A DNA stretch of 60,018 bases from Bordetella parapertussis (GCA_945906815.1 CAMDRT010000024.1:1-60018), one strand, 5' to 3'. Positions 16,100 to 25,897 are shown, numbered from the stretch's first letter. Numbers and translations are program-made. The notes: generated from the sequence alone by a model not told the origin.

Positions 16100-17644
16100 C
16101 GGCCGATGCCGCCCCATGAGCCATGCCGGGATCAGCGCAAAAGTGAAAATAAAGGCTACCACCAGGAAGCTGTCGCGGAACCCTATGGTATAGGCTTGTG
16201 CGTAAATGACTCTGCCGAGGTAATTCAGCGCCCCGGCTGCCTGCAAATCTTCGGGCACGCCCGACTGCGCCAGCAGCGCCTGAATAGAGCGCAGCAACTC
16301 AGCGGTGGCGCTGTTGCCCGGCGTCTGTGTCGCGGTGAGCGTGTCGCTGTGAAAAAAGGTGCGCCGGTCAAGTGTGACCGACAGCAGGTTGACGCCAAAA
16401 GCGCCGCCGAGCTGTCGTGCGAAATTGATCATGCCCGCGCCCTGACTCAAATGTTCCGGCCGCAGTGCACGCAGCGCCGCGACATTCAGCGACGGTTTCA
16501 TAATGGCCAGACCGATACGCGAAAAGACCACTGCCCAAGCCATGCTCCAGAAGGTCATATTTGCGTCCACGCGCGCCAGCCAGAACGACGAAATGCCGAA
16601 ACACACCAACCCGACAATGACCATGTTGCGCGCAGCGACGCGGTCGCTCAGATAGCCCGCGACGGGCATGATCAGGCCCATGATGATGCCGGCGGGCATC
16701 AGCAGCAGACCGGAGGACAGCGGCGTGAAATGTTGCACCGTCTGCACATACAACGGCACTAGATAGGTGGAGCCGAATAAACCTATGCCGAATATGCACG
16801 CCACTGCTGCAGCGGCAGAAAACGCCACGTTATTGAAGACGCGCAGGTTCACCAGCGGATGCTCGATGTGCAGTTCCCACCACAAAAATGCGGCGCCTCC
16901 GGCCACTGCGATGCCTATCAGCGTCAGCACAAAGTCCGATTGCCACCCTTCACGCTGGCCATTCGACAACCCCGTGAGCAGACACGCCAGTGGCACTGCC
17001 ATCAACACAAACCCCACCCAGTCAAAGCGCAGGCGGGGGCCGGTTTCCTCGCGCTCCGGCAGGAACACGCTACCCAGCATGATCGCGGCGATGCAAATGG
17101 GCATGGCGATATAGAAGATGTAACGCCAGTTGAATTGTTCGATGATGACGCCGCCCAGCGAGGGGCCCAACGCCGGCCCCAGCAGCACACTCATGCCGAA
17201 AAACCCCATGGCCATGCCGCGTTGATCCGCCGGGAAGACGCGAAATATGGTGTACATCGCGAACGGTTGCAGCATGCCGGCCACCGAGCCCTGCACGATG
17301 CGGCTGGCGATCAGTACCGAGTCGTTGGGGCTTAAGCCTGCCACCGCCAGCGCTCCGACAAAAATGCTAAGGGCAACGATGAACGTTTTACGCTGGCCAA
17401 AACTGTGTATCAGCCAGGCGTTGACCAGCATGCCGATGGTCATGGCGGCAAGCGCACCGGTGGACAGCCACTGCACGCGATCCTGGCCGATGCCGAAAGC
17501 ACCCATGATGTCGGGTAGTGCGACATTGACTATAGTGGTGGTGATCATGGCCGAAATCGTGCCCATCATCACCGTGATGGTTACCAGCCAGCGGTAGCGC
17601 GGGCCGTAGCGCGCGAACAGATCGTCAGTCGTATCCGGTCGCAA
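16088..17644 (-). CDS. DHA2-family (EmrB-type) MFS drug/proton antiporter
   Basis: Inner-membrane exporter of 518 residues with the 14 hydrophobic segments expected of DHA2 proteins. The antiporter motif C region reads LGPALGPSLGGVIIE, and SFGQRKT in the first cytoplasmic loop resembles motif A. It overlaps the membrane-fusion gene upstream by 20 bases, so the two are translated together as an EmrAB-like pair that exports a toxic compound through a TolC-type channel encoded elsewhere. Its last codons and stop are formed by a palindrome arm, so the C-terminus may have been altered by insertion. Confidence 0.9.
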   Translation of the reverse strand: MRPDTTDDLFARYGPRYRWLVTITVMMGTISAMITTTIVNVALPDIMGAFGIGQDRVQWLSTGALAAMTIGMLVNAWLIHSFGQRKTFIVALSIFVGALAVAGLSPNDSVLIASRIVQGSVAGMLQPFAMYTIFRVFPADQRGMAMGFFGMSVLLGPALGPSLGGVIIEQFNWRYIFYIAMPICIAAIMLGSVFLPEREETGPRLRFDWVGFVLMAVPLACLLTGLSNGQREGWQSDFVLTLIGIAVAGGAAFLWWELHIEHPLVNLRVFNNVAFSAAAAVACIFGIGLFGSTYLVPLYVQTVQHFTPLSSGLLLMPAGIIMGLIMPVAGYLSDRVAARNMVIVGLVCFGISSFWLARVDANMTFWSMAWAVVFSRIGLAIMKPSLNVAALRALRPEHLSQGAGMINFARQLGGAFGVNLLSVTLDRRTFFHSDTLTATQTPGNSATAELLRSIQALLAQSGVPEDLQAAGALNYLGRVIYAQAYTIGFRDSFLVVAFIFTFALIPAWLMGRHRPLRA

Positions 17645-18749
17645 TATAGACCTCGACCATCATGCCGGGGCGCAGCCGCGCGTCTTTGTCGAGCAGCTTG
17701 ACGCGCAGCGGCAAGCGTTGCGTAATTTTGGTGAAGTTACCGCTCGGGTTCGGATCCGGCAGCAGCGCAAAGCGGTTGGTGGCTGCTTGCCCGATGCGAA
17801 ACACCTCGCCTTTGAATATTTTGCCGGGATAGGCATCGACGTGTATATCGGCTTTCATACCGGGTTTGAGACGGCCGACATCGGTTTCCTTGATGTTGGC
17901 CTCGACCCAGATTTCTTGCGGGTCATGGAACATCATGATGCGCTGGCCGGCCGCCACATGCTCACCCTTGCGCACAAATGTCATCACCACTTTGCCGTTC
18001 GCCGGTGCGCTGATGGTGCGGTCGGCGATATCGATTTCGCGGCGTTTGATTTCGGCGCGCATCTCTTCGGCCTGCCGTGCGAGCACCAGCAATTGCTGGC
18101 CGATCACGGTGACCTGGCGCCGGCTGCCGCCCGCCGAGGATAGTGTGCCGCGCACTGCGGCGACTTCGGACACTGCCTTGCGCTGGCGTTCCTGCGCTTG
18201 TGCAAACGCCGTGCGCGCGTGCTCGAGCTCCTGGCCTGAAACGAATTTTTCCAGTTTCTGCATGCGTTTGTAGTCGTCCGCAGCCTGCTTCAATTGGGCG
18301 TCCAGCGAGGCGACTTCGGCCTCGGCGGCGGCAAGACGGCTGGTTTCGCTCTGAAAACGCCCCAGCGTTTCCTGATCCACCTGACCGGTTTGCGCGCGCA
18401 TCACTGCCATCTGTCCTTCGATGGCCTGCAGCTTGGACAGCAGTACTTCGCGCTGCAATGCCGAATCGCGCTCGTCGACACGCACCAGCAACTGTCCCTT
18501 TTTAAGCTCGTCGCCTTCAATCACCGGCAGCTCAGTGATCCATCCCGATACGCGGCTTGATATGGTGACGACTTCACCGTCGATGCGCGCATCGTCGATG
18601 TAGACATGCGTTGCGCGTTGATAGATCCAGTGGCCGCCCCAGGCCAGCAACGCCAGCGCTGCGGCGATCAGCACCCCAGTCTTGAGCCTGGAATGCGGCG
18701 GCTTCGCGGTGTCTCTGTTGAGACTGATTTCGGGTGGAGCCGTGGCCAT
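17625..18749 (-). CDS. HlyD/EmrA-family membrane fusion protein
   Basis: Periplasmic adaptor of 374 residues anchored by one membrane helix (about 24-43). The biotinyl-lipoyl half ISSRVSGWITELPVIEGD lies near residue 65, a long coiled-coil hairpin spans about 105-245, and the second lipoyl half ISAPANGKVVMTFVRKGE follows. A beta-barrel with IWVEANIKETDVGRLKPG comes last. It bridges the DHA2 transporter encoded downstream to an outer-membrane factor not present here. It is divergent from the amidohydrolase gene across a 235-base gap where a regulator would be expected, but none is encoded. Confidence 0.9.
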   Translation of the reverse strand: MATAPPEISLNRDTAKPPHSRLKTGVLIAAALALLAWGGHWIYQRATHVYIDDARIDGEVVTISSRVSGWITELPVIEGDELKKGQLLVRVDERDSALQREVLLSKLQAIEGQMAVMRAQTGQVDQETLGRFQSETSRLAAAEAEVASLDAQLKQAADDYKRMQKLEKFVSGQELEHARTAFAQAQERQRKAVSEVAAVRGTLSSAGGSRRQVTVIGQQLLVLARQAEEMRAEIKRREIDIADRTISAPANGKVVMTFVRKGEHVAAGQRIMMFHDPQEIWVEANIKETDVGRLKPGMKADIHVDAYPGKIFKGEVFRIGQAATNRFALLPDPNPSGNFTKITQRLPLRVKLLDKDARLRPGMMVEVYIATGYD

Positions 18750-18984
18750 GGAAGCGTTTTTTTACCAGTTGAGAAATTTAATCTTGCGTTCCGCAGTGCG
18801 GGCACAAGGGGATGTGACATTATCCTGCCGCACGTTTCATTAGCGCAAGCCGGTTTGTGGAGAGCCTTACGCTATGTGGATTGTCGTTGCGGCGTGATCC
18901 GCGGAGTGCTCCAGCAGCAATGCCGCAGTCGTCAGCGTGAACAGGTATTATGACTTTACGTATTTCAACGGACTGGGAGCCGGT

Positions 18985-19875
18985 ATGCCGGTTGAACCAA
19001 GAGCGCTTGAGGTTGAGGTTATTAAGGGTCCGCCGCGAAGCTGCGATTGCCATTTGCACGTCTTCGGTGATCCGCAAACCTATCCCTACAGTGCAAATCG
19101 CCGTAATTCACCGCCCGCAGTGCCGCTGGCCGAATACCTGGCTGGCTATCAGAATTTTGCGCGCCGCTGTGGTATCGAGCGCATGGTGTTTACGCAGCCC
19201 AGCACTTACGGACGTGACAACACCTGCTTGCTCGACGCCATCAAACTGTGCGGCGACAACGCGCGCGGCATCGTGGACATAGACGAGAACGCACCCGACG
19301 CAGAACTCGCGCGCCTGAACAGCGCCGGGGTGGTGGGCATACGCTTTAACCTCGGCCCGCCGAACCGGCCGCGCGAAGCCGGACTGATCGAGCTACACCT
19401 GGCGCGCCTGCTGCGGCTCGATGCGCGCTGCGCGGAAATCGGCTGGCAGCTCGATATCCTGTCGCCGAGCTGGTTGATCGTGGACATGCTCGAGGTCTAC
19501 CGCACATTCAAATCGAATTTCACGCTGGCGCACTTCGGTATGTTTTTGGCCCGCGATGGCGCGCAGCAACCGGGGCTGCTGAAGATGACTGATTTTCTGC
19601 GCCATGGCCCGGGTCGTTGCTACATGAAGCTGACGGCCCCCTATCGCATGGCGAGCGCACCGGGCTACGCGGATTCGACGCTCATCGCGCAGGCGCTGAT
19701 TGCTGCTGCACCGGATCGCATGATATGGGGCAGTGATTATCCGTATCTCTCGCACGCCGACAAGGTGGACTCGATCGACCTTTTCAATTTGCTGGCGCAG
19801 TGGATTCCAGACGCGGCTACGCGGCAAAAGATTCTGGTGGATAATCCCGCGAAGCTGTTTGGGTTTAATGAATAG
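18985..19875 (+). CDS. Amidohydrolase, 2-pyrone-4,6-dicarboxylate hydrolase (LigI)-like
   Basis: TIM-barrel metal hydrolase of 296 residues. The metal pair H23-x-H25 lies in DCHLHVFGDPQTYPYS. RMVFTQPSTYGRDN and IWGSDYPYLSH (late catalytic Asp) match the LigI/fluconolactone-type branch of amidohydrolase 2. These enzymes open lactones or pyrones formed from aromatics. I start at ATG 18985, which has GGGAG six bases upstream; a GTG at 18937 would add 16 poorly conserved residues. The racemase-family gene follows by 17 bases, so they are cotranscribed. The exact lactone is unknown. Confidence 0.83.
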   Translation: MPVEPRALEVEVIKGPPRSCDCHLHVFGDPQTYPYSANRRNSPPAVPLAEYLAGYQNFARRCGIERMVFTQPSTYGRDNTCLLDAIKLCGDNARGIVDIDENAPDAELARLNSAGVVGIRFNLGPPNRPREAGLIELHLARLLRLDARCAEIGWQLDILSPSWLIVDMLEVYRTFKSNFTLAHFGMFLARDGAQQPGLLKMTDFLRHGPGRCYMKLTAPYRMASAPGYADSTLIAQALIAAAPDRMIWGSDYPYLSHADKVDSIDLFNLLAQWIPDAATRQKILVDNPAKLFGFNE

Positions 19876-19892
19876 TAACAAAAGGTTATGTC

Positions 19893-20696
19893 ATGAGACT
19901 GTGGGTGCAGGTATTTTCGTCGCAGGAAAGAAATCCGAATTTTCACCAGGCTCTGGCACAACACCTGCGCAGCGTTGTGGATGCGGGCGTGGAGATCGAA
20001 ATTCACGGTACCCGCAAGGGCGGCCTAGGCGAACAGTTTCGGTTTTTCCAGGCGCTTGATCTGCCGGACATCATCGAGAATGTGCTGAAGTGCAAACACG
20101 CGCAAGACAGCAATGGCGAAAAGCGCTACGACGCCTTTGTGTCGCTCAACTCCACCGACCCGGCGCTGATCGAAGCGCGCGAGATACTCGATATTCCCGT
20201 GCTCGGTTTTCTGGAAACCACGGCGCTGATGGCGTGCATGATGGGAAAAACGTTTTCGCTGATCACGCCCAATCCAAAATTCGCGCTTTCGTTTGAGCAG
20301 AAGTTAAAGCTCTATGGGCTGAGCGGGCGTTTGAGTTCGATTGAAGCCATGAATATTCCGGACCTTGCGGATTATCGTCAGGGCTTTATTGACCCGGCGG
20401 CCCATCAGCGTGTGATGAACGAGTTTGATCAGGCTGCGCGGCGCGCGGTGGCGGCGGGCGCGGAGGTGCTGATCCCCTGCGGATCACACGCAGTGCTGCA
20501 GGCGCGGCGGGGCTTGCGCGAAATCGACGGCGCTTTGATCGTCGACGGATTGGCAATGCTGATAAAAATGGCGGAGACAGCGGTAAAGCTGCAAAAAATT
20601 ATGGGTACTGTGGTCAGCCGCAAAATGCTCTACCAGATGCCGGGGCCGGAGGTTCGTGCAAAGGCCAGGCAGGATTACGGGATTGATCTTGGATAA
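19893..20696 (+). CDS. Asp/Glu/hydantoin racemase-family protein lacking the first Cys
   Basis: A 267-residue protein of the aspartate/hydantoin racemase superfamily. Active enzymes use two opposed cysteines. Here the second is present (C196 in VLIPCGSHAV), but the first position, in FVSLNSTDP (about residues 86-88), is Asn-Ser-Thr. Simple two-base racemisation is therefore doubtful. A one-Cys reaction such as decarboxylation or cis-trans isomerisation (maleate isomerase and arylmalonate decarboxylase belong to this superfamily) is possible. It sits in an operon with a LigI-like hydrolase and converges with a Bug receptor gene two bases away. Confidence 0.8.
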   Translation: MRLWVQVFSSQERNPNFHQALAQHLRSVVDAGVEIEIHGTRKGGLGEQFRFFQALDLPDIIENVLKCKHAQDSNGEKRYDAFVSLNSTDPALIEAREILDIPVLGFLETTALMACMMGKTFSLITPNPKFALSFEQKLKLYGLSGRLSSIEAMNIPDLADYRQGFIDPAAHQRVMNEFDQAARRAVAAGAEVLIPCGSHAVLQARRGLREIDGALIVDGLAMLIKMAETAVKLQKIMGTVVSRKMLYQMPGPEVRAKARQDYGIDLG

Positions 20697-20698
20697 AC

Positions 20699-21688
20699 TC
20701 ATTCATACCGCAGATGAGTCTGTTTGATGATTCTCGCCCACTTGACCAAGTCAGCCTGCCTGAACGCGGTATATTCCTCAGCAGTCGCGGCGACGACTTC
20801 CAGGCCGTAGCTGATCAAACGGTCACGGGTATCGGGCACTTTCACGATGCGCGTCATTTCACCATTGAGTCGCGTGATGATATTGCGCGGCGTGTGGGCG
20901 GGGGCGAGCACACCATACCAGTTGACCACCTCGAAATCCGGGAAACCGGATTCGGCAATCGTAGGCACGTCCGGCAATTGTGTTGAGCGGCGAGACGAGG
21001 TGACACCGAGCGCACGCAGCTTGCCAGCTTTCACATGAGGCAATGCCGGCGAAATAGTCTCGATGGTCATGGTGATTTGCCCGCCCAGCACGTCGATGAC
21101 TGCTCCTGCCGCGCCCTTGTAAAACACCGGCGTCAAGTTGATGCCGGCGGCCACTCTGAATAGTTCGCCGGAGATGTGCGCCGGTGTGGCGGCGCCCGCC
21201 GAGCCGATGGTGAGTTGCGCAGGTTTGGCTTTTGCCAGTGCGACCAATTGCTTGATCGAGTTGACCGACAGCGACGGGTGAACCACCATGACGTATAGGG
21301 TGTTTGCGAAGTGTGAGACCTCGGCAAAATCCTTGATCCCGTAAGGTGCTTTGGGATTGAGCAACGGCAATATGGCATTCGGCCCCGCCGCGCCCAGCAG
21401 GATGGTGTAGCCGTCGGCGGGAGCGCGCGCCGCAAGTTCGGTGCCGATCATGCCGGCGGCACCGCCGCGATTGTCGACCACCACCGGCTGCCCCAGATTC
21501 TCGGATAGCTTGGGGCCTATGGTGCGTGCGGCGATGTCTACGCCGCCGCCCGGCGGCCACGGGACGATCAAGCGGACGGGGCGCGACGGATAGTTCTGGG
21601 CGTGGGTGGGGAGTGCAAGGAACGCTGGTGCTAAAAATGCACACGCGCCGAGCGCGATTCGGGTCGCTGCGGGAAATTTGGAAGACAT
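20699..21688 (-). CDS. Bug/TctC-family periplasmic solute receptor (no. 2)
   Basis: Receptor of 329 residues. The signal peptide ends near residue 30 (PTHAQ), followed by the mature start NYPSRPVRLIVPWPPGGG. The motifs PPGGGVDIAAR, NRGGAAGMIG and PVFYKGAAG are in the expected places; FYKG replaces the usual PYKG. It faces the racemase-family gene, with only two bases between the stops, and has no same-strand partner. It is the only receptor of the pair 2/3 that stands alone. Confidence 0.92.
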   Translation of the reverse strand: MSSKFPAATRIALGACAFLAPAFLALPTHAQNYPSRPVRLIVPWPPGGGVDIAARTIGPKLSENLGQPVVVDNRGGAAGMIGTELAARAPADGYTILLGAAGPNAILPLLNPKAPYGIKDFAEVSHFANTLYVMVVHPSLSVNSIKQLVALAKAKPAQLTIGSAGAATPAHISGELFRVAAGINLTPVFYKGAAGAVIDVLGGQITMTIETISPALPHVKAGKLRALGVTSSRRSTQLPDVPTIAESGFPDFEVVNWYGVLAPAHTPRNIITRLNGEMTRIVKVPDTRDRLISYGLEVVAATAEEYTAFRQADLVKWARIIKQTHLRYE

Positions 21689-21747
21689 AAACGCATCCTA
21701 CGCGCCGAGGTGTTTGTGTGTCGATAGTGAAAAAGAAAAACTGCCTT

Positions 21748-21777
21748 GCCGTCATTCCGGCGGAGGCCGGCATCCAG
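21748..21777. repeat. Short palindromic repeat, CATTCCGGC..GCCGG type
   Basis: CCGTCATTCCGGC, GGAG, GCCGGCATCCAG: a hairpin of the widely dispersed intergenic GTCATTCC-type found in many proteobacteria. It lies in the space between the divergent Bug genes 2 and 3. Confidence 0.65.
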
Positions 21778-21887
21778 TGCGTTATTCGATCCGAATGAAA
21801 ACCGTTGTGTAGAATGATGGTTCAGTATCACGTTTGGCAGCGTAAGATAGACAGGCCCAACCCACATCCTCCTGCAAAAAAAGCATC

Positions 21888-22859
21888 GTGACACCACCCA
21901 ACAAAATTCTGCCTCTGCTGGCGCTGACGCTGGCCGCGAGCATCGCTGCCGCGCAGCCGTTTCCCAGCAAGCCGGTACGTCTGATCGTCGGCTCGCCACC
22001 CGGCGGCGGCAACGACATTGTGGCGCGCATACTGGCGGTTAAACTTACCGAGAATCTGGGGCAGCAGGTGATCGTCGATAATCGTGGCGGTGCCAACGGT
22101 ATTATCGGTATGGAACTCGCTGCGCGGGCGGCGCCTGATGGGCATACCTTATACATGGGCACGACGGGCCATCTGAGTGTCAACGCGGTGTTTTATCCCA
22201 AGCTGCCGTTCAATGTCGACCGCGATTTTGTGCCGCTTACCCAAGTGGTGTCGCTGTCGTTTCTGCTTTACCTGCATCCGTCCGTGCCGGCTAAAACACT
22301 GGGCGAATTGGTTGCTCACGCCAAGGCGCATCCCGGCAAGCTGGCGTGGTCGTCTTCGGGCGATGGTGGTTTGCCGCAATTCGCGGGTGAGATGCTGAAA
22401 CTCGCCGCGCGCATCGATACGCGGCGTATTCCCTATAAAGGAAGCTCGCCGGCATTTAATGATCTGCTGGCGGGCCAGGTTCAATATTGCATAGAGGCAG
22501 TGCCCATAGGGTTAGCGCATGTGCGCAGCGGCCGCTTGCTGGCACTGGCCACCACCGGGGACAAGCGCCTGCCCTTTTTGCCGGAGGTGCCTGCGCTCAG
22601 GGAAACCTACCCGGGACTTGAAGTGCAAAACTGGTATGGCATGATGCTGCCGGCGGGCACGCCCAGCGAACGGGTTAACCGCTGGCACGGCGAGATTCTC
22701 AAGGTGATGAACGTGCCTGAAATCCGCGCCAGGCTGATGGCTCAAGGCACTGATCCGGTGGGCAGCACGCCGGCGCAGTTTGCAGCTTTTCGCAAGGCGG
22801 AAGAGAACAAATGGGCGCGCGTGATTAAAGAAGCGAACATTCGCCCGTCCTCGTCGTAG
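21888..22859 (+). CDS. Bug/TctC-family periplasmic solute receptor (no. 3)
   Basis: Receptor of 323 residues beginning at GTG 21888. This start gives a clean signal peptide (LPLLALTLAASIAAAQ), and no ATG lies in a suitable place. Binding loops are PPGGGNDIVAR, NRGGANGIIG and RIPYKGSSP. It is followed after 72 bases by the HisD-like and SDR genes, the likely operon. Its ligand may therefore be the polyol or sulfonate that those dehydrogenases oxidise (inference). Confidence 0.92.
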   Translation: MTPPNKILPLLALTLAASIAAAQPFPSKPVRLIVGSPPGGGNDIVARILAVKLTENLGQQVIVDNRGGANGIIGMELAARAAPDGHTLYMGTTGHLSVNAVFYPKLPFNVDRDFVPLTQVVSLSFLLYLHPSVPAKTLGELVAHAKAHPGKLAWSSSGDGGLPQFAGEMLKLAARIDTRRIPYKGSSPAFNDLLAGQVQYCIEAVPIGLAHVRSGRLLALATTGDKRLPFLPEVPALRETYPGLEVQNWYGMMLPAGTPSERVNRWHGEILKVMNVPEIRARLMAQGTDPVGSTPAQFAAFRKAEENKWARVIKEANIRPSSS

Positions 22860-22931
22860 CGGCAGCACTTGCAGCGCTGTGGCTGAGCTCGCCGCTTCGC
22901 GTATCATATCAATCCCGGATTAAGGAATCTC

Positions 22932-24245
22932 ATGGCTCAATTTCTGAAAAGGCGCATAGCGCAAGACGTCACCGACGCCATCGATTTAAAAGTGCGGCAG
23001 ACGGTCGAATCGATACTGGCCGATGTCAAAAAACGTGGCGACGACGCCGTGCGTGAGTTGTCACAGCAATTCGATAAGTGGTCTCCGGCGAGTTTCAAGC
23101 TGTCGCCAAGTGAACTGGCCGCCATCATGCAGCAGGTGCCGGAAAATACGCTGGACGACATCCGCTTTGCGCAGGCGCAAATACGCAAGTTTGCCGAACA
23201 CCAGCGCGCCGCGTTGAAAGATATCGAAGTCGAAACGCTGCCCGGTGTGAAGCTGGGACACAAAAACATAGCCGTCGATAGCGTCGGCTGTTATGTGCCC
23301 GGCGGGCGCTATCCGATGGTGGCCTCCGCCCACATGAGCATCGTTACCGCGCGTGCCGCCGGTGTGCGCCGCGTGATCGCCTGCACGCCGCCCAATCAGG
23401 GCGCGCCGAACGCCGAGACCATCGCCGCAATGGTGCTGGCGGGCGCGGACGATATTTATGTGATGGGTGGCGTGCAGGCGATAGCCGCAATGGGTATCGG
23501 CACGCAGTCGATTGCGCCGGTGGATATGCTGGTGGGGCCGGGCAACGCGTATGTGGCCGAAGCCAAGCGCCAGATGTTCGGGCGCGTGGGCATCGATTTG
23601 CTGGCGGGGCCCACCGAAATTCTGGTGATCGCCGATGACACCGCGGATGTGGAAATGATCGCCACCGATTTGCTCGGCCAGGCCGAGCATGGCCCAACCA
23701 GTCCGGCGATATTGATTACCACTTCACGCGCATTGGCCGAAGCCCTGCCGGCTGAAATCGAACGCCAGTTGCAGGTGTTGCCCACCGCGGATGTGGCGAG
23801 CGTGGCGTGGCGCGACTATGGCGAGATCATCCTTGTCGATTCCCTCGATGAGGCGGTGATGGAAGCCGATCGTCAGGCCGCTGAGCACGTCGAAGTGCTC
23901 ACGCGCGAGCCGCGCTATTTCCTCGAAAACATGAAAAACTACGGCGCGCTGTTTCTCGGCCCGCAAACCAATGTGTCATACGGCGACAAAGTGATCGGCA
24001 CCAATCACACGCTGCCGACGATGGGCGCGGCGCGTTATACCGGCGGTTTGTGGGTGGGCAAGTTCCTCAAGACCTGCACCTATCAGGAAATCAGCGACGA
24101 GGCGAGCGTGGTGGTGGGTGAGTATTGTTCGCGCTTGTGTGCGATCGAGCGCTTCTGGGGACACAAGGAGCAAGCGGATTTGCGGCTGCGGCGCTATGGC
24201 GGACGCAAGGTGGGGTTGGGGGTGAATGAAAAACCAACCACATGA
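22932..24245 (+). CDS. Histidinol dehydrogenase-family protein in a catabolic operon
   Basis: Zinc- and NAD-dependent dehydrogenase of 437 residues with the full HisD architecture: QAEHG zinc region near 252, the catalytic Glu-His pair in AEHVEV near 317, and GTNHTLPT near 356. It stands apart from any his operon. Its stop overlaps the SDR start (ATGA), and a Bug receptor precedes it. HisD-like HpsN with SDR partners oxidises dihydroxypropanesulfonate, so a similar polyol or sulfonate dehydrogenase is a reasonable guess, but nothing here proves it. Biosynthetic HisD cannot be fully excluded. Start supported by AAGGAAT. Confidence 0.85.
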   Translation: MAQFLKRRIAQDVTDAIDLKVRQTVESILADVKKRGDDAVRELSQQFDKWSPASFKLSPSELAAIMQQVPENTLDDIRFAQAQIRKFAEHQRAALKDIEVETLPGVKLGHKNIAVDSVGCYVPGGRYPMVASAHMSIVTARAAGVRRVIACTPPNQGAPNAETIAAMVLAGADDIYVMGGVQAIAAMGIGTQSIAPVDMLVGPGNAYVAEAKRQMFGRVGIDLLAGPTEILVIADDTADVEMIATDLLGQAEHGPTSPAILITTSRALAEALPAEIERQLQVLPTADVASVAWRDYGEIILVDSLDEAVMEADRQAAEHVEVLTREPRYFLENMKNYGALFLGPQTNVSYGDKVIGTNHTLPTMGAARYTGGLWVGKFLKTCTYQEISDEASVVVGEYCSRLCAIERFWGHKEQADLRLRRYGGRKVGLGVNEKPTT

Positions 24246-25042
24246 CTGACGTATCAAGCGCCATACCGCCCGGCAACATCAACCATAAATTCCGCCTCGA
24301 TGGCCGCACGGCGCTGGTTGCCGGCGCGGGACGAGGCATCGGCCGCGCGGTTGCCTTGGCGCTCGCCTACGCCGGTGCTGAAGTGTGGCTGATGGCGCGC
24401 ACCCGTAGCGAACTGGAATCCGCGGTGGCGGAAATCCGCGGTGGCGGCGGCCGCGCCCATGCGCTGGTGTGCGATGTGACCGACGCCGCGGCGGTGCATC
24501 GCGCGGTGGCTGCGCTGGCCACGCTGGATGTGCTGGTCAACAACGCCGGCACCAACATTCCAGAGCCATTCGTGAATGTCAGCGAGGCGCATCTCGACAC
24601 CATGCTCGATCTGAACATACGCGCGATGTTCATCACGGCGCAGGCGGCGGTAAAAAAAATGCTTGAATCACCGGGGCGCAAGGCGCGCGGCGGGGTGGTG
24701 ATCAACATCACTTCGCAGATGGGGCACGTGGGGGCGCCGCTGCGCACCGTTTATTGCCTGACCAAGCACGCGCTGGAAGGTTTTACCAAGGCGCTGGCAG
24801 TGGAACTCGCGCCCAGCAATATACGGGTGAATTCCATCGCGCCGACGTTTCTGCAGACGCCAATGACGGCGCCGATGTTCGCCAAGGCGGAATTCGCGCA
24901 GTGGGTGATGGAGCGTATTCCGCTGGGGCGGCTGGGCCAGCTCGATGAAGTGGCGGCAGCAGTGGTGTTCGTTGCGAGCGATGCCGCTACGCTGATGACC
25001 GGTGCCAGCCTCGTCATCGACGGCGGCTGGACCGCACAGTAG
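24242..25042 (+). CDS. SDR-family oxidoreductase
   Basis: Classical short-chain dehydrogenase of 266 residues. The cofactor loop is VAGAGRGIG (about 26-34). NNAG is at 100-103, and the catalytic residues are S158 (NITSQMG), Y171 and K175 (YCLTKH). The start codon overlaps the HisD-like stop by four bases, so the two enzymes are probably made in equal amounts and act on the same pathway. Like many catabolic SDRs it ends [15 protein letters not shown]. Substrate unknown. Confidence 0.9.
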   Translation: MTDVSSAIPPGNINHKFRLDGRTALVAGAGRGIGRAVALALAYAGAEVWLMARTRSELESAVAEIRGGGGRAHALVCDVTDAAAVHRAVAALATLDVLVNNAGTNIPEPFVNVSEAHLDTMLDLNIRAMFITAQAAVKKMLESPGRKARGGVVINITSQMGHVGAPLRTVYCLTKHALEGFTKALAVELAPSNIRVNSIAPTFLQTPMTAPMFAKAEFAQWVMERIPLGRLGQLDEVAAAVVFVASDAATLMTGASLVIDGGWTAQ

Positions 25043-25058
25043 TGCCCGTGCGGTTGGT

Positions 25059-25328
25059 TTATCGGCGGTAGTAGTTGGGCCGCGGTGCGCCGGTAGGCGC
25101 GGCGCGTTCGTCTTTATGACGGAAGCTGATGCGGCCTTTGCTCATGTCGTAGGGCGACATTTCCAGCGTGACTTTATCGCCGGCGAGTATGCGAATGCGG
25201 TGTTTGCGTATTTTGCCGGACGCGTAGGCGGTGACTTCATGGCCGTTGACCAGCGTTACGCGAAAAATGGTGTTGGGCAATACTTCGTTGACCACACCTT
25301 CGAATTCAACCATTTCTTCTTTAGCCAC
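25059..25328 (-). CDS. infA: Translation initiation factor IF-1, extended paralogue
   Basis: An S1-fold factor of 89 residues that sits in the A site of the 30S subunit during initiation. The core [20 protein letters not shown] and [19 protein letters not shown] is intact. Standard IF-1 is about 72 residues; here a basic, Pro-rich tail ([20 protein letters not shown]) is added. Betaproteobacteria often carry such a second infA outside the ribosomal operon. It lies downstream of a cold-shock gene on the same strand, which hints at cold-linked expression. Confidence 0.93.
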   Translation of the reverse strand: MAKEEMVEFEGVVNEVLPNTIFRVTLVNGHEVTAYASGKIRKHRIRILAGDKVTLEMSPYDMSKGRISFRHKDERAAPTGAPRPNYYRR

Positions 25329-25456
25329 GTGCGGACTCCTGGTAACAAATTGCAGTGCCTGAACCCTTCAATAGTTTTTCAAGGCACCCTTCTCGAGCTG
25401 CGGCGGGCGCGGCGAGGTCGTGCAGATCAAACTGTATGCGGTGTGAGATCACGCGT

Positions 25457-25663
25457 TTAGACAGCCTTCAGGTTGACGGCGGAATAACGTCCATCGGTGC
25501 CGCGTTCCGCGTCGAACGAAACCTGCTGGTTTTCGCTGAGTGACTGCATGCCCGCGCGTTCGACTGCGGAGATGTGAACGAAAACATCCTTGGAACCATC
25601 CTGCGGCGAGATGAAACCAAAACCTTTGGTGGAATTAAAAAATTTTACAGTGCCGGTAGCCAT
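25457..25663 (-). CDS. Cold-shock protein, CspA family
   Basis: Single cold-shock domain, 68 residues. RNP1 is KGFGFI (14-19) and RNP2 is VFVHIS. It binds single-stranded RNA or DNA and melts secondary structure. [10 protein letters not shown] is a variant of the more common KWFN, which the second copy at 38297 has. The upstream region holds a GC-rich hairpin (25728-25758) that could belong to its leader. The IF-1 gene follows by 128 bases. Confidence 0.93.
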   Translation of the reverse strand: MATGTVKFFNSTKGFGFISPQDGSKDVFVHISAVERAGMQSLSENQQVSFDAERGTDGRYSAVNLKAV

Positions 25664-25727
25664 GAGATCTCCAGTGGGCGCAGCCGCATCCGGTATTGGA
25701 CACGGCCAAATGATGCATCGGGGAGGA

Positions 25728-25758
25728 CCCGCTGCGAGATAAGAAGCGCAGCAGCGGG
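25728..25758 (-). promoter_or_regulatory. Hairpin in the probable leader of the cold-shock gene
   Basis: CCCGCTGC (25728-25735) pairs with GCAGCGGG (25751-25758) around a 15-base loop, 65 bases upstream of the csp start at 25663. Cold-shock mRNAs often have structured leaders. The link is suggested only by position. Confidence 0.3.
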
Positions 25759-25897
25759 ACTAACCGACAACCAATTTGAGCGCGGCAGTATGGACGTAAC
25801 GGATTGTTTTAGCAAGTAAATTTACGTATCAATGGATCGTCTCCTGCTGCCTACCCCATGATTTTATGGCGGAAACTGCTTAAATGATGGTTGCCGG

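Noticed and set aside
18937..18984. GTG start for the LigI-like hydrolase
   Set aside because: The ATG at 18985 has a good ribosome site and begins where conservation is expected to begin.
22932..24245. Histidine biosynthesis gene hisD
   Set aside because: No other his gene is near, and it overlaps an SDR gene behind a solute receptor. A catabolic relative is more likely, so no symbol is given.
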